19,825 bases of DNA from an uncultured Clostridia bacterium. Its GTDB lineage: Bacteria; Bacillota; Clostridia; Lachnospirales; Lachnospiraceae. The position numbers were made by a program, and so were the translations under genes. Positions 1-8,120 of this stretch are shown here, piece after piece (the first letter of the stretch is position 1; each line of letters begins with the position of its first letter). The DNA lies in NCBI GenBank assembly GCA_937895705.1, contig CALBKM010000004.1, positions 1-19,825 on the forward strand, written 5' to 3'. The notes under the pieces are model-generated. The model saw only the letters and a list, made by a program, of their open reading frames with translations, did no database searches and was not told the DNA's origin.

Positions 1-21
1 GTCCCGAAGCTTCGCTTCTCT

Positions 22-84
22 TAAACGAAAATAAGAGCATGCTCTTGCAAATATAATTGCATCGCACGCTCTTATTTTCGTTTA
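22..84. terminator. Long inverted repeat beyond the end of prfA, probable bidirectional terminator
   Basis: Positions 22-38 and 68-84 are perfect 17-base reverse complements, separated by 29 bases. On the plus strand the second arm runs into ATTTTTG, which suits a gene ending left of the window. On the minus strand the arm itself is U-rich, but no U run follows, so it is a less typical terminator for prfA. A second element lies inside: AAGAGCATGCTCTT at 33-46 is a perfect 14-base palindrome that uses part of the left arm, so two alternative hairpins are possible. No coding sequence was found in 1-131. Confidence 0.6.
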
Positions 85-131
85 TTTTTGCTTACTTCTT
101 ACGAAAACTTTTTGCTCCTGTCACATTCGCG

Positions 132-1202
132 CTATTCGCTCATCTTTGCAAGCTTCGCTGCCTGGTCCGCTGCGGTAAGCGCATCCACAACCTCGGTTAA
201 GTCCCCGTTTAAGATTTCGTTTAAACGATGGGTGGTCAGCTTAATCCGGTGGTCGGTTACACGTCCGTCCGGAAAGTTATAAGTACGAATCTTCTCGGAA
301 CGGTCTCCGGTACCTACCTGGCTGCGTCTTGCCTCCGCCTCCGCATCATGAGCCTTTTCAAGCTCCAACTCGTACAACTTTGCACGAAGTACCTTCAAAG
401 CCTTATCACGGTTCTTTAACTGGGACTTCTCATCCTGACAGGAAATCACAATGCCCGTCGGAATATGGGTCAAACGTACCGCAGAGTCGGTGGTGTTGAC
501 ACACTGTCCGCCGTTACCGGAAGCACGGAATACATCAAACTTACAGTCGTTCATATTAAGCTCTACATCCACTTCTTCCGCTTCCGGCATAATTGCTACC
601 GTTGCGGTAGAGGTATGAATACGTCCGCCGGACTCGGTCACCGGCACACGCTGTACACGATGTACACCGCTCTCGTACTTAAGCTTGGAATACGCGCCCT
701 GGCCGTTTACCATAAATACCGCTTCCTTAAAGCCGCCGATACCGTTTTCGTTAACGTTCATCAGGTCAATCTTCCAACGGAACGTCTCGGAATACTTTGC
801 ATACATACGGTAAAGCTCTGCCGCAAATAATGCAGCCTCGTCACCGCCGGCACCCGCACGAATTTCCACAATAACGTTCTTGTCGTCGTTCGGATCCTTC
901 GGAATAAGTAAAATCTTAAGATTCTGCTCACACTCTTCCAAGCGATCCTTGGCCTCGGCAAGTTCTTCCTTGGCCATCTCCCGCATCTCTTCGTCACTTT
1001 CTTCATCCAGCATCATAAGACTGTCTTCAATATCCTGCTTCGTCTGCTTATAACGCTTATACTCGGCAACGATATCCGCCAAATCATTCTGCTCCTTCAT
1101 GAGCTTGCGAAATCTCACCTGATCGTTTACCACGTTCGGGTCGCTTAATTCATTCTGCAACTCCTCGTAACGCTGTAATAAATCCTCTAACTTATCAAAC
1201 AT
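132..1202 (-). CDS. prfA: Peptide chain release factor 1 (RF1)
   Basis: RF1 recognises UAA and UAG in the ribosomal A site and triggers hydrolysis of peptidyl-tRNA in the cytoplasm. The 356-residue length is normal for the family. The anticodon-mimic tripeptide of the RF1 type is visible as P-V-T at residues 187-189 (HRVQRVPVTES), which separates it from RF2. The catalytic GGQ is at 231-233, in GNGGQCVNTTDSAVR; its glutamine is the residue methylated by PrmC. The residue after GGQ is Cys where the E. coli protein has His. The N-terminal ~100 residues are charged and helical, as in domain 1. The start has AAGGAG about 8 bases upstream, inside the end of prmC, and only 2 bases separate the two genes, so translation is probably coupled. 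Identification is secure. Confidence 0.98.
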   Translation of the reverse strand: MFDKLEDLLQRYEELQNELSDPNVVNDQVRFRKLMKEQNDLADIVAEYKRYKQTKQDIEDSLMMLDEESDEEMREMAKEELAEAKDRLEECEQNLKILLIPKDPNDDKNVIVEIRAGAGGDEAALFAAELYRMYAKYSETFRWKIDLMNVNENGIGGFKEAVFMVNGQGAYSKLKYESGVHRVQRVPVTESGGRIHTSTATVAIMPEAEEVDVELNMNDCKFDVFRASGNGGQCVNTTDSAVRLTHIPTGIVISCQDEKSQLKNRDKALKVLRAKLYELELEKAHDAEAEARRSQVGTGDRSEKIRTYNFPDGRVTDHRIKLTTHRLNEILNGDLTEVVDALTAADQAAKLAKMSE

Positions 1203-1204
1203 CT

Positions 1205-2050
1205 CTATTTCTCCTTATTATCGCCCGGCCACACCGCAAACACCATCCGGTCCAATCCGGCATAATCCTTCTTCACTTCAACCTCTTTGTATCCTTCGTT
1301 ACGTAACAAGCCGGACACCTCTTCTCCTTGGTCGTGACCGATTTCAAACATCAGTCTCCCGCCCGGAACAAGATAATCCTTTGCCTCTGTCGTAATCCGA
1401 CGATAAAACAGCAATCCGTCTTCTGTCCCGTCAAGGGCCATACGAGGCTCGTAATCTCTTACCTCCGGCATCAGTTCTTCGATGACTTTGCTCCGAATAT
1501 ACGGCGGATTGGATACAATGATATCATACACACCTTCTACAGTTTCAAACAAATCTCCTTGAAAAAATGTTACATCGGCGTTCAATCGTTCTGCATTTTC
1601 TTTTGCTACCGCAAGGGCTTCCGAAGAGTAATCCGATGCCGCCGCAAAGGCCGGCGAACCCAACTTTGCCACCGACACCGCGATGCATCCCGATCCGGTA
1701 CACATATCAAGAACCCTTTTCCCGGCCGCTTTCGTAAAAACCGCCTCTGCCAAAAGTTCCGTCTCCGGTCTGGGAATCAACACGCCCGGCTGTACCACAA
1801 AACGCAAACCGCAAAACTCCTGCTCACCTGTAATATACTGTACCGGCTCATGATTCATTCGTCGTGCAAGCATGAAGCGAAACTCTTCTTTCTGTTTTTC
1901 CGGCACCGGTAAATCCCCGTCTCGCAGAAACGTCATAAAATCCAGTCCGCATGCATGAAACAAAAGTGCTCTTACATCGGTTCGTGCCTCATCAAATCCG
2001 GCGTCCGTAAGCTGTTTCACCCCGTCTGCCATCAATTCGGAATAGGTCAT
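1205..2050 (-). CDS. prmC: Release factor glutamine methyltransferase PrmC (HemK)
   Basis: This enzyme transfers a methyl group from S-adenosylmethionine to the glutamine of the GGQ motif in RF1 and RF2, raising termination efficiency. The 281 residues show the N-terminal helical domain, a conserved stretch ending in LIPRPETELL at 91-100, SAM motif I (VLDMCTGSGCIAVSVA, 113-128) and the substrate-glutamine binding NPPY at 181-184. It lies directly upstream of its substrate gene prfA, 2 bases away, and 12 bases downstream of the yqhQ-like gene, so all belong to one transcription unit. The ATG at 2050 is preceded by a moderate GGCGGGATG-type ribosome binding site. No key residue is missing. Confidence 0.97.
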   Translation of the reverse strand: MTYSELMADGVKQLTDAGFDEARTDVRALLFHACGLDFMTFLRDGDLPVPEKQKEEFRFMLARRMNHEPVQYITGEQEFCGLRFVVQPGVLIPRPETELLAEAVFTKAAGKRVLDMCTGSGCIAVSVAKLGSPAFAAASDYSSEALAVAKENAERLNADVTFFQGDLFETVEGVYDIIVSNPPYIRSKVIEELMPEVRDYEPRMALDGTEDGLLFYRRITTEAKDYLVPGGRLMFEIGHDQGEEVSGLLRNEGYKEVEVKKDYAGLDRMVFAVWPGDNKEK

Positions 2051-2062
2051 AACATCCCGCCT

Positions 2063-3463
2063 TTAATGCTCTTTCTCTCCGGAACGTTCCATCACCGTTC
2101 CTTCTCCTTCAAACACAAAAAACTTATCCAATGCACGAAGAATTTCATCATCCTCGTCTTCATCTTCTCCATAGCTTCCGTTTGTCGACGCAACCTTCTG
2201 TGCTGCCTTTCTCGCTTCTTCGGCCTTATCTGCCGCAGACACCTTCTCAACAAGACGACTTCTGCTCTCCTTTGCCGCCTCATCCGGCTCTTCCTTCTTC
2301 GCCGTCGGGAAACTCCAGTCAAACTTTGCCGTAATCTCATCCTCAGCCTGAGACAACGTCTCTGTCTTCGGTGCTTCCGCTACCGGTAACTGTTCCGTTT
2401 TCTTTATTTCTTCTGCCGGAACCTCCGCTTGGGCATACTTGGTTTCCTTTACCGCCGCTGCTTTCTCCTGCTTCTGCTCTTCCGTTTTCTTTGTCTCTTT
2501 GTTTTTCTTTACTTTTCCGTTCTTCTTGCGAAGCTTTCTTTCAAAATTTTCATCCAGATATGCCTGCCAGTCGAACACGGCTTCCACGGAAGCCACTGCC
2601 ACACGAATCATATCGTCATTCGGCTCTCTGGTGGTCAATCCCTGCAACCACAGCCCCGGCTTACTTAAAAATCCGATAATCTTTGATTCGCTGGAACCGG
2701 CCAGACGAATAAACTCGTAGGAAATTCCGGCAATCACCGGTACAAACAAAATACGAACAACAAAACGAAGCCAAAGTGTTTCCACACGGAACAACAAAAA
2801 GAAAATCACACTGATTAACATAACAAACAGCAAAAAGCTTGTTCCGCAACGTTTGTGCAGTCGTGAACACTTTCTTACATTGTGTACGGTAGGTGCCATA
2901 CCGTGTTCGATACAATTTATCGTTTTATGCTCGGCACCGTGATACATAAACACTCTTCTGATATCTTTCAGTCGGGATATCAATACAACATAAATGAGAA
3001 AAATTGCAACTCTCAGAAGACCTTCAATTAAAGTTTTCCACTCGTAGCCAACCACTTCCTCATCGATAAAACTCACAATCAAAAGCGGAAGTAACATAAA
3101 AATTGCAACCGCCATCACCACGGAAAAAAATACGGTGCATCCCATAATAAACTTATCCGCTTTCTCTCCAAACTTTCTCTTAAGCCAACTCTCAAACTTT
3201 CCCGGCTTCTCTTCCACATCATCGAAATACTCGGCCGAAGAAGTCAACATCTTCACACCAAGCACCAAGGACTCCACAAAATTCACTACACCCCGGATAA
3301 TCGGTAAGCCAAGTACTTTATACTTCTGGGTTGCACTGACGCACTCGCCTTTTTCCACCGCAATTTCACCGTCCGGTTTTCTGACAGCCACTGCATAACG
3401 GTTCTTATTTTTCATCATAACGCCTTCTAATACGGCTTGTCCCCCAATACCTGATGACTTCAT
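2063..3463 (-). CDS. YqhQ/DUF1385-type membrane protein with long charged C-terminal tail
   Basis: The N-terminal ~300 residues match what I know of the DUF1385/YqhQ family: GIGGQAVLEGVMMKN at 5-19 and YHGAEHKTINCIE at 174-186, with hydrophobic segments at about 105-133, 143-164, 209-226 and 231-250. The biochemical role of the family is not established to my knowledge. The chosen start (466 residues) has a perfect AAGGAGGT five bases upstream; an upstream in-frame start at 3517 has no such site and lies in the leader. From about residue 310 the protein continues for some 150 residues as a Lys/Glu/Ala-rich, low-complexity tail ending in an acidic run (433-440, EDEDEDDE) and ILRALDKFFVFEG. B. 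subtilis YqhQ is about 318 residues, so this tail is an addition. It sits between rpmE and prmC, as is common in Clostridia. Confidence 0.9.
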   Translation of the reverse strand: MKSSGIGGQAVLEGVMMKNKNRYAVAVRKPDGEIAVEKGECVSATQKYKVLGLPIIRGVVNFVESLVLGVKMLTSSAEYFDDVEEKPGKFESWLKRKFGEKADKFIMGCTVFFSVVMAVAIFMLLPLLIVSFIDEEVVGYEWKTLIEGLLRVAIFLIYVVLISRLKDIRRVFMYHGAEHKTINCIEHGMAPTVHNVRKCSRLHKRCGTSFLLFVMLISVIFFLLFRVETLWLRFVVRILFVPVIAGISYEFIRLAGSSESKIIGFLSKPGLWLQGLTTREPNDDMIRVAVASVEAVFDWQAYLDENFERKLRKKNGKVKKNKETKKTEEQKQEKAAAVKETKYAQAEVPAEEIKKTEQLPVAEAPKTETLSQAEDEITAKFDWSFPTAKKEEPDEAAKESRSRLVEKVSAADKAEEARKAAQKVASTNGSYGEDEDEDDEILRALDKFFVFEGEGTVMERSGEKEH

Positions 3464-3500
3464 GTGTACCTCCTTCTTCGTGTGTGTCTTATAAGCAAAG

Positions 3501-3529
3501 CAGGTTGAGATCATCACAACCTCAACCTG
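3501..3529 (-). terminator. Hairpin between rpmE and yqhQ-like gene, possible attenuator
   Basis: CAGGTTGAG (3501-3509) and CTCAACCTG (3521-3529) form a perfect 9-bp stem with an 11-base loop, 22 bases after the rpmE stop. In the minus-strand transcript the stem is followed by CUUUGCUUAU, a broken U tract. This suits partial termination that would keep rpmE output above that of the yqhQ-prmC-prfA genes. On the plus strand the following bases ATTTTCGTTCTTTT are also T-rich, but no plus-strand gene ends here. Confidence 0.55.
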
Positions 3530-3551
3530 ATTTTCGTTCTTTTATGTTTTT

Positions 3552-3758
3552 TTAGTTCTGGCTTAAACCATATCTACGGTTGAACTTATCAATAGCACCG
3601 CGTGCAGCTACAGCTTTCTGCTGACCGGTATAGAAGGAATGGCACTTGGAACAAACTTCCACATGGATTTCCTCTTTGGTAGAACCGGTAACAAACTCAT
3701 TACCGCAGTTGCAGGTTACCTTTGCCTGATAGTATTTCGGCTGGATTGCTTCTTTCAT
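3552..3758 (-). CDS. rpmE: Ribosomal protein bL31 (zinc-binding form)
   Basis: A small 68-residue protein of the large ribosomal subunit. Two cysteine pairs, TCNCGNEF and VCSKCHSFYTG, are the zinc-binding C+ form. The C-terminal DKFNRRYGL is typical of the family. The ATG at 3758 is chosen because AGAGGTG lies about 6 bases upstream. A GTG nine bases earlier is in frame but is part of that ribosome binding site, so it is unlikely to be the start. The gene has a near-consensus promoter of its own directly upstream and a hairpin directly downstream. Confidence 0.97.
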   Translation of the reverse strand: MKEAIQPKYYQAKVTCNCGNEFVTGSTKEEIHVEVCSKCHSFYTGQQKAVAARGAIDKFNRRYGLSQN

Positions 3759-3800
3759 GTCTTTCACCTCTTTATCTCCATAACTTAAAACAGCTTTTTC

Positions 3801-3829
3801 ATTATAGCATGGTTTTTTTGAAAAATCAA
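3801..3829 (-). promoter_or_regulatory. SigA-type promoter of rpmE
   Basis: On the minus strand TTGATT (3824-3829) is followed after exactly 17 bases by a perfect TATAAT (3801-3806), preceded by TGC, an extended -10. The predicted transcript start lies about 35 bases before the rpmE ATG. It separates the ribosomal/release-factor genes from the sensor kinase gene, whose stop is only 13 bases upstream of the -35 box. Confidence 0.85.
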
Positions 3830-3842
3830 TAGTAATTTTAAA

Positions 3843-5459
3843 TTAATTTTGAGTTTCTGCGGAGTGGTCCGCTTCAAACCAAAATTCCACACCGGAAGCC
3901 CGGTTGCCGACGCCGTATGACTGATTGTGGGCCTCCATAATCGCCTTTACGATAGAAAGACCGATTCCGCTGCCGCCGTACTCTCTGGTCCTCGCCTTAT
4001 CCACCTTATAAAACTTAACCCAGAGGTTGGACAATTCCCCCTCCGGAATCGTTTCTCCGGTATTAAACACCGTCACACGTACCCGGTTCGCCTTTGGAGC
4101 AATCCCGACTTCGATGATTCGTTCACCGCCCACATGATTGAGGGCATTGCTGATGTAATTCACCAGCACCTCTTCTATCATATATTCGTCAGCCCATACA
4201 TACACCGGCTCTTCCTGCTCAAAACGTATCTTTACTTCCTTTTGAGCGGCCAGTATCTCCACGGAACTTAACACCGCACGAATTACCGCAGTCAAATCAA
4301 ACCGGCTGAATTCAAGCGCTGTCGTGCCATATTCCAGCTGATTCAGTGTCAACAGCTTTTTCACCATAGAGTTCATTTTGGAAGCTTCATCAATAATTAC
4401 ATCGCAATAAAACTCCCGATCCTCCGGGCTCTCGTTTATATTATCCTTCAAACCTTCCGCATATCCCTGTATCAACGCAATCGGCGTTTTTAACTCATGG
4501 GTCACGTTAGATAAAAATTCCTTCCGCACTTCATCCGCCTGCATCTTCCTCTCAATGTCCGTCTGCAGTTCGTTATTTGCGCTTTTCAGTTCGGAAATCG
4601 TAGACTCCAACCGCTCCGACAGCACATTCATACTGTTTCCCAGCGTACCGATTTCGTCTTTCCGTTTTGCTTCATACTTAACATCGAAATTCAATTCCGA
4701 CATCTGCTTGGATAGTTCCGCCAGCTTTAAAATCGGTTTTGTGAATCGGCGGCTGACAAAAAACATCACAACAGAAATCACTATGGCACTGGCCAGACCG
4801 GCATACACAAGAAACTTGTTAGCTATCTTTACACTCTCCTGCATACTTTCCACATTGGAGCGCATCAAGATAATTTCTCCGCTGTCCAGATGTCCTACGA
4901 GCTCAATATATTTAGACTCCATTCTGGCATCATACAAAGAAAAAATACTGTATTTCTCCGACTCCGCTTCCAGTTTTTTTTCCTTTACCTTCTCTCCGTA
5001 CCCCGGTAAAAAATAATCGCCGATTAATTCTCTGATTACCATAGCATCCTGATTATTCTGTCCTCCGGTGCCGAAAAAATAACTTACGATTGCCTGCGGT
5101 CGTATGTTGTCGGAAATAAAATCCTTGACAATCACCGTTGTTATTCCCGCTTTCGAACACAAAATATCCAGTTTCAGACGCAAATCTTCGGAAATTCCTT
5201 CCTTACGTCCCGAAGCCGCCGCCTCCCCGGCTTCCGCTTCGGAAGAATCCTGCCCGCTTTCAAAATCCACGCCGCCTTCCGACGAAACCATTCGGTTAAT
5301 CTGCTCGTATACCTCGCCCAATTCCTTTTGTTTGCTCGATTCATAATACCGCACCAGAAAGGTCTCGTTTAACACCACGCAAAGAGCAACGGTACCGAAA
5401 ATCGCCGCAAAGGTCAGAAGAATCATTTTTACTCTGACGGAATGCTTCCCGTGCTTCAT
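3843..5459 (-). CDS. Sensor histidine kinase (HAMP, HisKA, HATPase_c)
   Basis: A 538-residue membrane kinase that should autophosphorylate on His and pass the phosphate to the regulator encoded upstream. Order of parts: membrane segment 11-32; extracytoplasmic sensor domain about 33-215, with a Ser/Glu/Ala-rich low-complexity stretch at 59-85; membrane segment 216-236; HAMP about 237-290; coiled coil; HisKA with the phospho-acceptor H321 in NVTHELKTPIALIQGYAEG; N box with NYISNALNH (434-442); and G2 box YGGSGIGLSIVK (494-505). The G1 box reads VFNTGETIPE, so the usual Asp of DxGxG is Asn, a variant found in some Firmicute kinases. Its ATG is 3 bases after the regulator's stop, so the two genes form an operon. 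The signal sensed cannot be told from sequence. Confidence 0.95.
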   Translation of the reverse strand: MKHGKHSVRVKMILLTFAAIFGTVALCVVLNETFLVRYYESSKQKELGEVYEQINRMVSSEGGVDFESGQDSSEAEAGEAAASGRKEGISEDLRLKLDILCSKAGITTVIVKDFISDNIRPQAIVSYFFGTGGQNNQDAMVIRELIGDYFLPGYGEKVKEKKLEAESEKYSIFSLYDARMESKYIELVGHLDSGEIILMRSNVESMQESVKIANKFLVYAGLASAIVISVVMFFVSRRFTKPILKLAELSKQMSELNFDVKYEAKRKDEIGTLGNSMNVLSERLESTISELKSANNELQTDIERKMQADEVRKEFLSNVTHELKTPIALIQGYAEGLKDNINESPEDREFYCDVIIDEASKMNSMVKKLLTLNQLEYGTTALEFSRFDLTAVIRAVLSSVEILAAQKEVKIRFEQEEPVYVWADEYMIEEVLVNYISNALNHVGGERIIEVGIAPKANRVRVTVFNTGETIPEGELSNLWVKFYKVDKARTREYGGSGIGLSIVKAIMEAHNQSYGVGNRASGVEFWFEADHSAETQN

Positions 5460-5462
5460 ATC

Positions 5463-6134
5463 TTACACCTCGAATTTGTAGCCCATCCCCCAGATGGTTT
5501 TGATATAATCGCCTTTATCTCCCATTTTGCTCCGTAATTTCTTTACATGAGTATCGATTGTTCTTGCGTCTCCGAAATAATCATAGTTCCAGACATTGTT
5601 CAAAATACGCTCTCTGGACAATGCCACTCCTTTATTATCGATAAAATAGGTCAGCAGTTCAAACTCTTTTACGCTTAATTCCACCGGGCACTCGTCGATA
5701 TACACCTGATGGGCGGATCGGTCCAATACAATTCCTCCCACTTCCGTGGTCTCTGCTGCCATGGTTCCGGCTCTCCGCAAAATTGCTTCCACTCGGGCCA
5801 CCAGAATCTTCGGACTGAAGGGTTTTGAAATATACTCATCCACTCCCAGTTCGAAGCCCAAAAGTTCGTCCCGTTCATCGCTCTTTGCCGTCAGCATAAT
5901 GATCGGAACCGTGGAATACTGGCGAATTTCCTTACAAACCTGCCATCCGTCCATCAACGGCATCATTACATCCAGAATGACCAGTGCGATATCCTTCTGT
6001 TCAAAGAAGATATCCACCGCCTCTTCTCCGTTTTCCGCCTCAATCACTTCATAATTGTTTTTCACCAGAAAATCGTGTACCAGCTTGCGCATACGACTTT
6101 CATCATCTACCACCAAAATTCTGATTCTTTCCAT
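5463..6134 (-). CDS. OmpR/PhoB-family response regulator
   Basis: A 223-residue two-domain transcription factor. The receiver domain (4-120) has all key residues: acidic pair D10/D11, phosphorylation site D55 in LVILDVMMP, T82 and K104 in YISKPFSP. The winged-helix domain occupies about 130-223, with the family motifs LSVKEFELLTYF and the end TIWGMGYKFEV. It is the partner of the downstream kinase by adjacency. The ATG has GGGAGG about 8 bases upstream. No clear promoter was found in the 93 bases separating it from the 193-residue membrane protein, so read-through from that gene is possible. The regulated genes are unknown. Confidence 0.96.
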   Translation of the reverse strand: MERIRILVVDDESRMRKLVHDFLVKNNYEVIEAENGEEAVDIFFEQKDIALVILDVMMPLMDGWQVCKEIRQYSTVPIIMLTAKSDERDELLGFELGVDEYISKPFSPKILVARVEAILRRAGTMAAETTEVGGIVLDRSAHQVYIDECPVELSVKEFELLTYFIDNKGVALSRERILNNVWNYDYFGDARTIDTHVKKLRSKMGDKGDYIKTIWGMGYKFEV

Positions 6135-6227
6135 TGCGTCTGCCTCCCATTACGAAGTTCTGTCTTCTATCCTAACACCGGAGTATGGAAATTCTGTGTC
6201 CGAATCCGCACGGAATTGTGAACGCAT

Positions 6228-6809
6228 CTACTGCAAAGACGTTTCTCTTTCATTTAGGCTCTTTTCCCATTCCTTAAGGTTTTCCTCCCATGAATGAAGC
6301 ATCTCTTCCTTTTCCGTCAATTCTTCTTTCCAGCCCGCATACTCATCCAACACCTTCTGCTCGTAATCCACAAACGGTGATGCAGTTCCGAACAGGCGAA
6401 TCGCAAACATTGCCGCAATGACAATACACAATACAACCACAGTAAATGTCAGTCGCTTGGAACGCTCCTTGTACATCTCCATCAGTTTCCGGTCTTTTGA
6501 CACCGGTTTCGGTTCCTGCAGTTTCTCTGCTTTCACCGGCTCCGGTAACGGATGAAGACTGCTTTCCGTCACCACGCCGGATTCCAAGGCCCGGGAACGT
6601 AACTCCTGCAAAAAGGAAATTCCCAGTACCGTTACCAGTGTTCCCTTTTCTACCAACCGGTTATACAGTTTCATCACGGTTTTCACATTTCCCAAATCCG
6701 CCTGGGAACGAATATACGCAACCACTTCCGCTTCTTTTTTTGCTTCCGCCAGTTCCGCTTCCGTCTTAAACGTAAATCCCTGATACATATATGTCTTGCC
6801 TTTTTCCAT
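6228..6809 (-). CDS. Conserved single-pass membrane protein with C-terminal coiled coil, function unknown
   Basis: A 193-residue protein of unknown function. Residues 1-75 are soluble and predicted helical (MYQGFTFKTEAELAEAKKE, then VKTVMKLYNRLVEKGT). I have an impression of similar hypothetical proteins in Lachnospiraceae but cannot name a family. A Pro/Lys-rich linker (85-105) leads to one membrane segment at 119-139. The last ~45 residues are a Glu/Lys/Trp-rich coiled coil. The start at 6809 is preceded by AAGGA; an in-frame TTG six codons earlier overlaps the spacer and is less likely. It lies directly upstream of the two-component genes and may be transcribed with them. Its promoter overlaps the terminator of the gene before it. 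Confidence 0.8.
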   Translation of the reverse strand: MEKGKTYMYQGFTFKTEAELAEAKKEAEVVAYIRSQADLGNVKTVMKLYNRLVEKGTLVTVLGISFLQELRSRALESGVVTESSLHPLPEPVKAEKLQEPKPVSKDRKLMEMYKERSKRLTFTVVVLCIVIAAMFAIRLFGTASPFVDYEQKVLDEYAGWKEELTEKEEMLHSWEENLKEWEKSLNERETSLQ

Positions 6810-6825
6810 ACTTATCCTTCTTTCC

Positions 6826-6877
6826 AAAAAACGCCTTATACTATACGAACCTAACTTCAGTATAGCATAAAGCGTTT
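6826..6877 (-). terminator. 18-bp stem intrinsic terminator after the 389-residue membrane protein
   Basis: Positions 6860-6877 and 6829-6846 pair in the minus-strand RNA over 18 bp, with two G-U wobbles (AAACGCUUUAUGCUAUAC with GUAUAGUAUAAGGCGUUU), a 13-base loop and a run of six U. On the plus strand the two wobbles become A-C mismatches, which supports minus-strand function. It begins 21 bases after the 389-residue gene stops and ends 16 bases before the start of the next gene. Confidence 0.8.
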
Positions 6878-6886
6878 CTTTTGCAA
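6859..6886 (-). promoter_or_regulatory. SigA-type promoter of the 193-residue protein gene, embedded in the terminator
   Basis: On the minus strand TTGCAA (6881-6886), a 16-base spacer and TATACT (6859-6864) with TGC in front (extended -10). Initiation is expected in the loop of the overlapping hairpin, so transcripts from this promoter would carry only the 3' arm and would not fold the terminator. Confidence 0.65.
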
Positions 6887-6898
6887 AGTTATTTTCTG

Positions 6899-8068
6899 TT
6901 ACATCATCTCTTCCGACGCATGCATATTTTTCTTCATCACATGCTTCAAAATAGCAAGTAAAATCAAAAGTACACCGATTCCCATCATGGTATAACCGAA
7001 CTTAGACATTTCCGCAAAAAACGGCGCAAAAATGCCCCGGAACAAGTCCATCACAACAGATTCCACCTCTTCCATTCCCGGCTCCGTTGCAATCTCTGCT
7101 CTCATCATATCTAACAACGGGTTCTCAATACACGTCACCAGCTTACAAAGCAAACCACCCAGAATCAACGCCACGCTCGGAACTACAAAACCCGCCGTTC
7201 CGAACCAGAAGCAAACTAAAAGCAAAAGCACAGCGGCCAACACAATTCCGTAAGCAATAAGTTTCACTTTATCCTTATTGGCGCTGAGTTCCTTGAACAT
7301 ATCAAAGGCAGCACGTATATCCTCATCTTGGGCACCCTCGATTAAGATTTCCTTCATCTCGGTCTCTATCTCCACCTCAAGATTATCCAGTTCACTGTTT
7401 ACCTCATCCAAAAATTCCTCGCTCCAGTTCTGCTTAAACGTATCCACTTCCTCTTTCAGAAGTTTCTCATACGCCCCCACGCCGAACTGTGCATCGTACA
7501 ACGTTTCCAGTTCATCCAGGGAAGAAACACCGAACTCGGGATGATTTCCGAGCACCTCGTTCTCTATGTCCTCTTTCACGGATAAAACAAAATCCGTAGA
7601 AAAATACTTAGACTCGGTTCCGTTAAAGCATGCGGAATAAATATCATCGAACCCATTGTCCGAAATCTCCCCGAGCCCCGACTTAAAACCGTCTATTACG
7701 CCTTTCACTTCCAACTCCGGTTCCGTTCCGTTATATAAGCAGTCCACATACTCCGTTACGATTTCATCGATAAACTCGATAGAAATACTGTCCCGTACCA
7801 AACCGTTCCAGAACTCCGGATTCAGCTCATCCACTTCCGCCACCTCAGCGTCCACCTCGGTCATAATAAGCGAATGCAGATTTTCGGAAAGCTTTGCCTC
7901 CTTTAACATCATCTCGATACCTTCCTGGGAAACCGCCTGAGGCAATGCCACGACAGCGCCTCCCACAGGAATACCCAAAATCAGTCCCGGCACCAGAACC
8001 ACACTGAAAATAATACCAAAAATCATCAATACCAGCTTAAATGCACTGTCTTTCTTCTTTTCTGTCAT
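6899..8068 (-). CDS. Membrane protein with acidic helical extracytoplasmic domain, function unknown
   Basis: A 389-residue protein I cannot assign to a family. Segment 11-33 is a signal anchor. Residues about 45-265 are strongly acidic and helical (many D/E, few aromatics) and probably lie outside the membrane on one side. Three further hydrophobic segments follow at about 268-288, 291-312 and 357-376, and the end is charged (KHVMKKN). The ATG has AAGGGGATAAC directly upstream. It is bounded by its own promoter upstream and an 18-bp terminator downstream, so it appears monocistronic. It follows an ABC transporter pair, but no sequence evidence ties it to that transporter. Confidence 0.8.
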   Translation of the reverse strand: MTEKKKDSAFKLVLMIFGIIFSVVLVPGLILGIPVGGAVVALPQAVSQEGIEMMLKEAKLSENLHSLIMTEVDAEVAEVDELNPEFWNGLVRDSISIEFIDEIVTEYVDCLYNGTEPELEVKGVIDGFKSGLGEISDNGFDDIYSACFNGTESKYFSTDFVLSVKEDIENEVLGNHPEFGVSSLDELETLYDAQFGVGAYEKLLKEEVDTFKQNWSEEFLDEVNSELDNLEVEIETEMKEILIEGAQDEDIRAAFDMFKELSANKDKVKLIAYGIVLAAVLLLLVCFWFGTAGFVVPSVALILGGLLCKLVTCIENPLLDMMRAEIATEPGMEEVESVVMDLFRGIFAPFFAEMSKFGYTMMGIGVLLILLAILKHVMKKNMHASEEMM

Positions 8069-8120
8069 AGTTATCCCCTTTAATCTCTTTTGTATTGCAG
8101 GCTTGTATCCCTACAGTTCC

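Noticed and set aside
1328..1912. A 194-codon plus-strand frame within prmC.
   Set aside because: Antisense to a secure gene, with Cys/Arg/His-rich composition typical of a shadow frame.
3464..3517. Longer N-terminus for the YqhQ-type protein starting at 3517.
   Set aside because: The extension falls in the hairpin leader, has no ribosome binding site, and the ATG at 3463 has a perfect AAGGAGGT.
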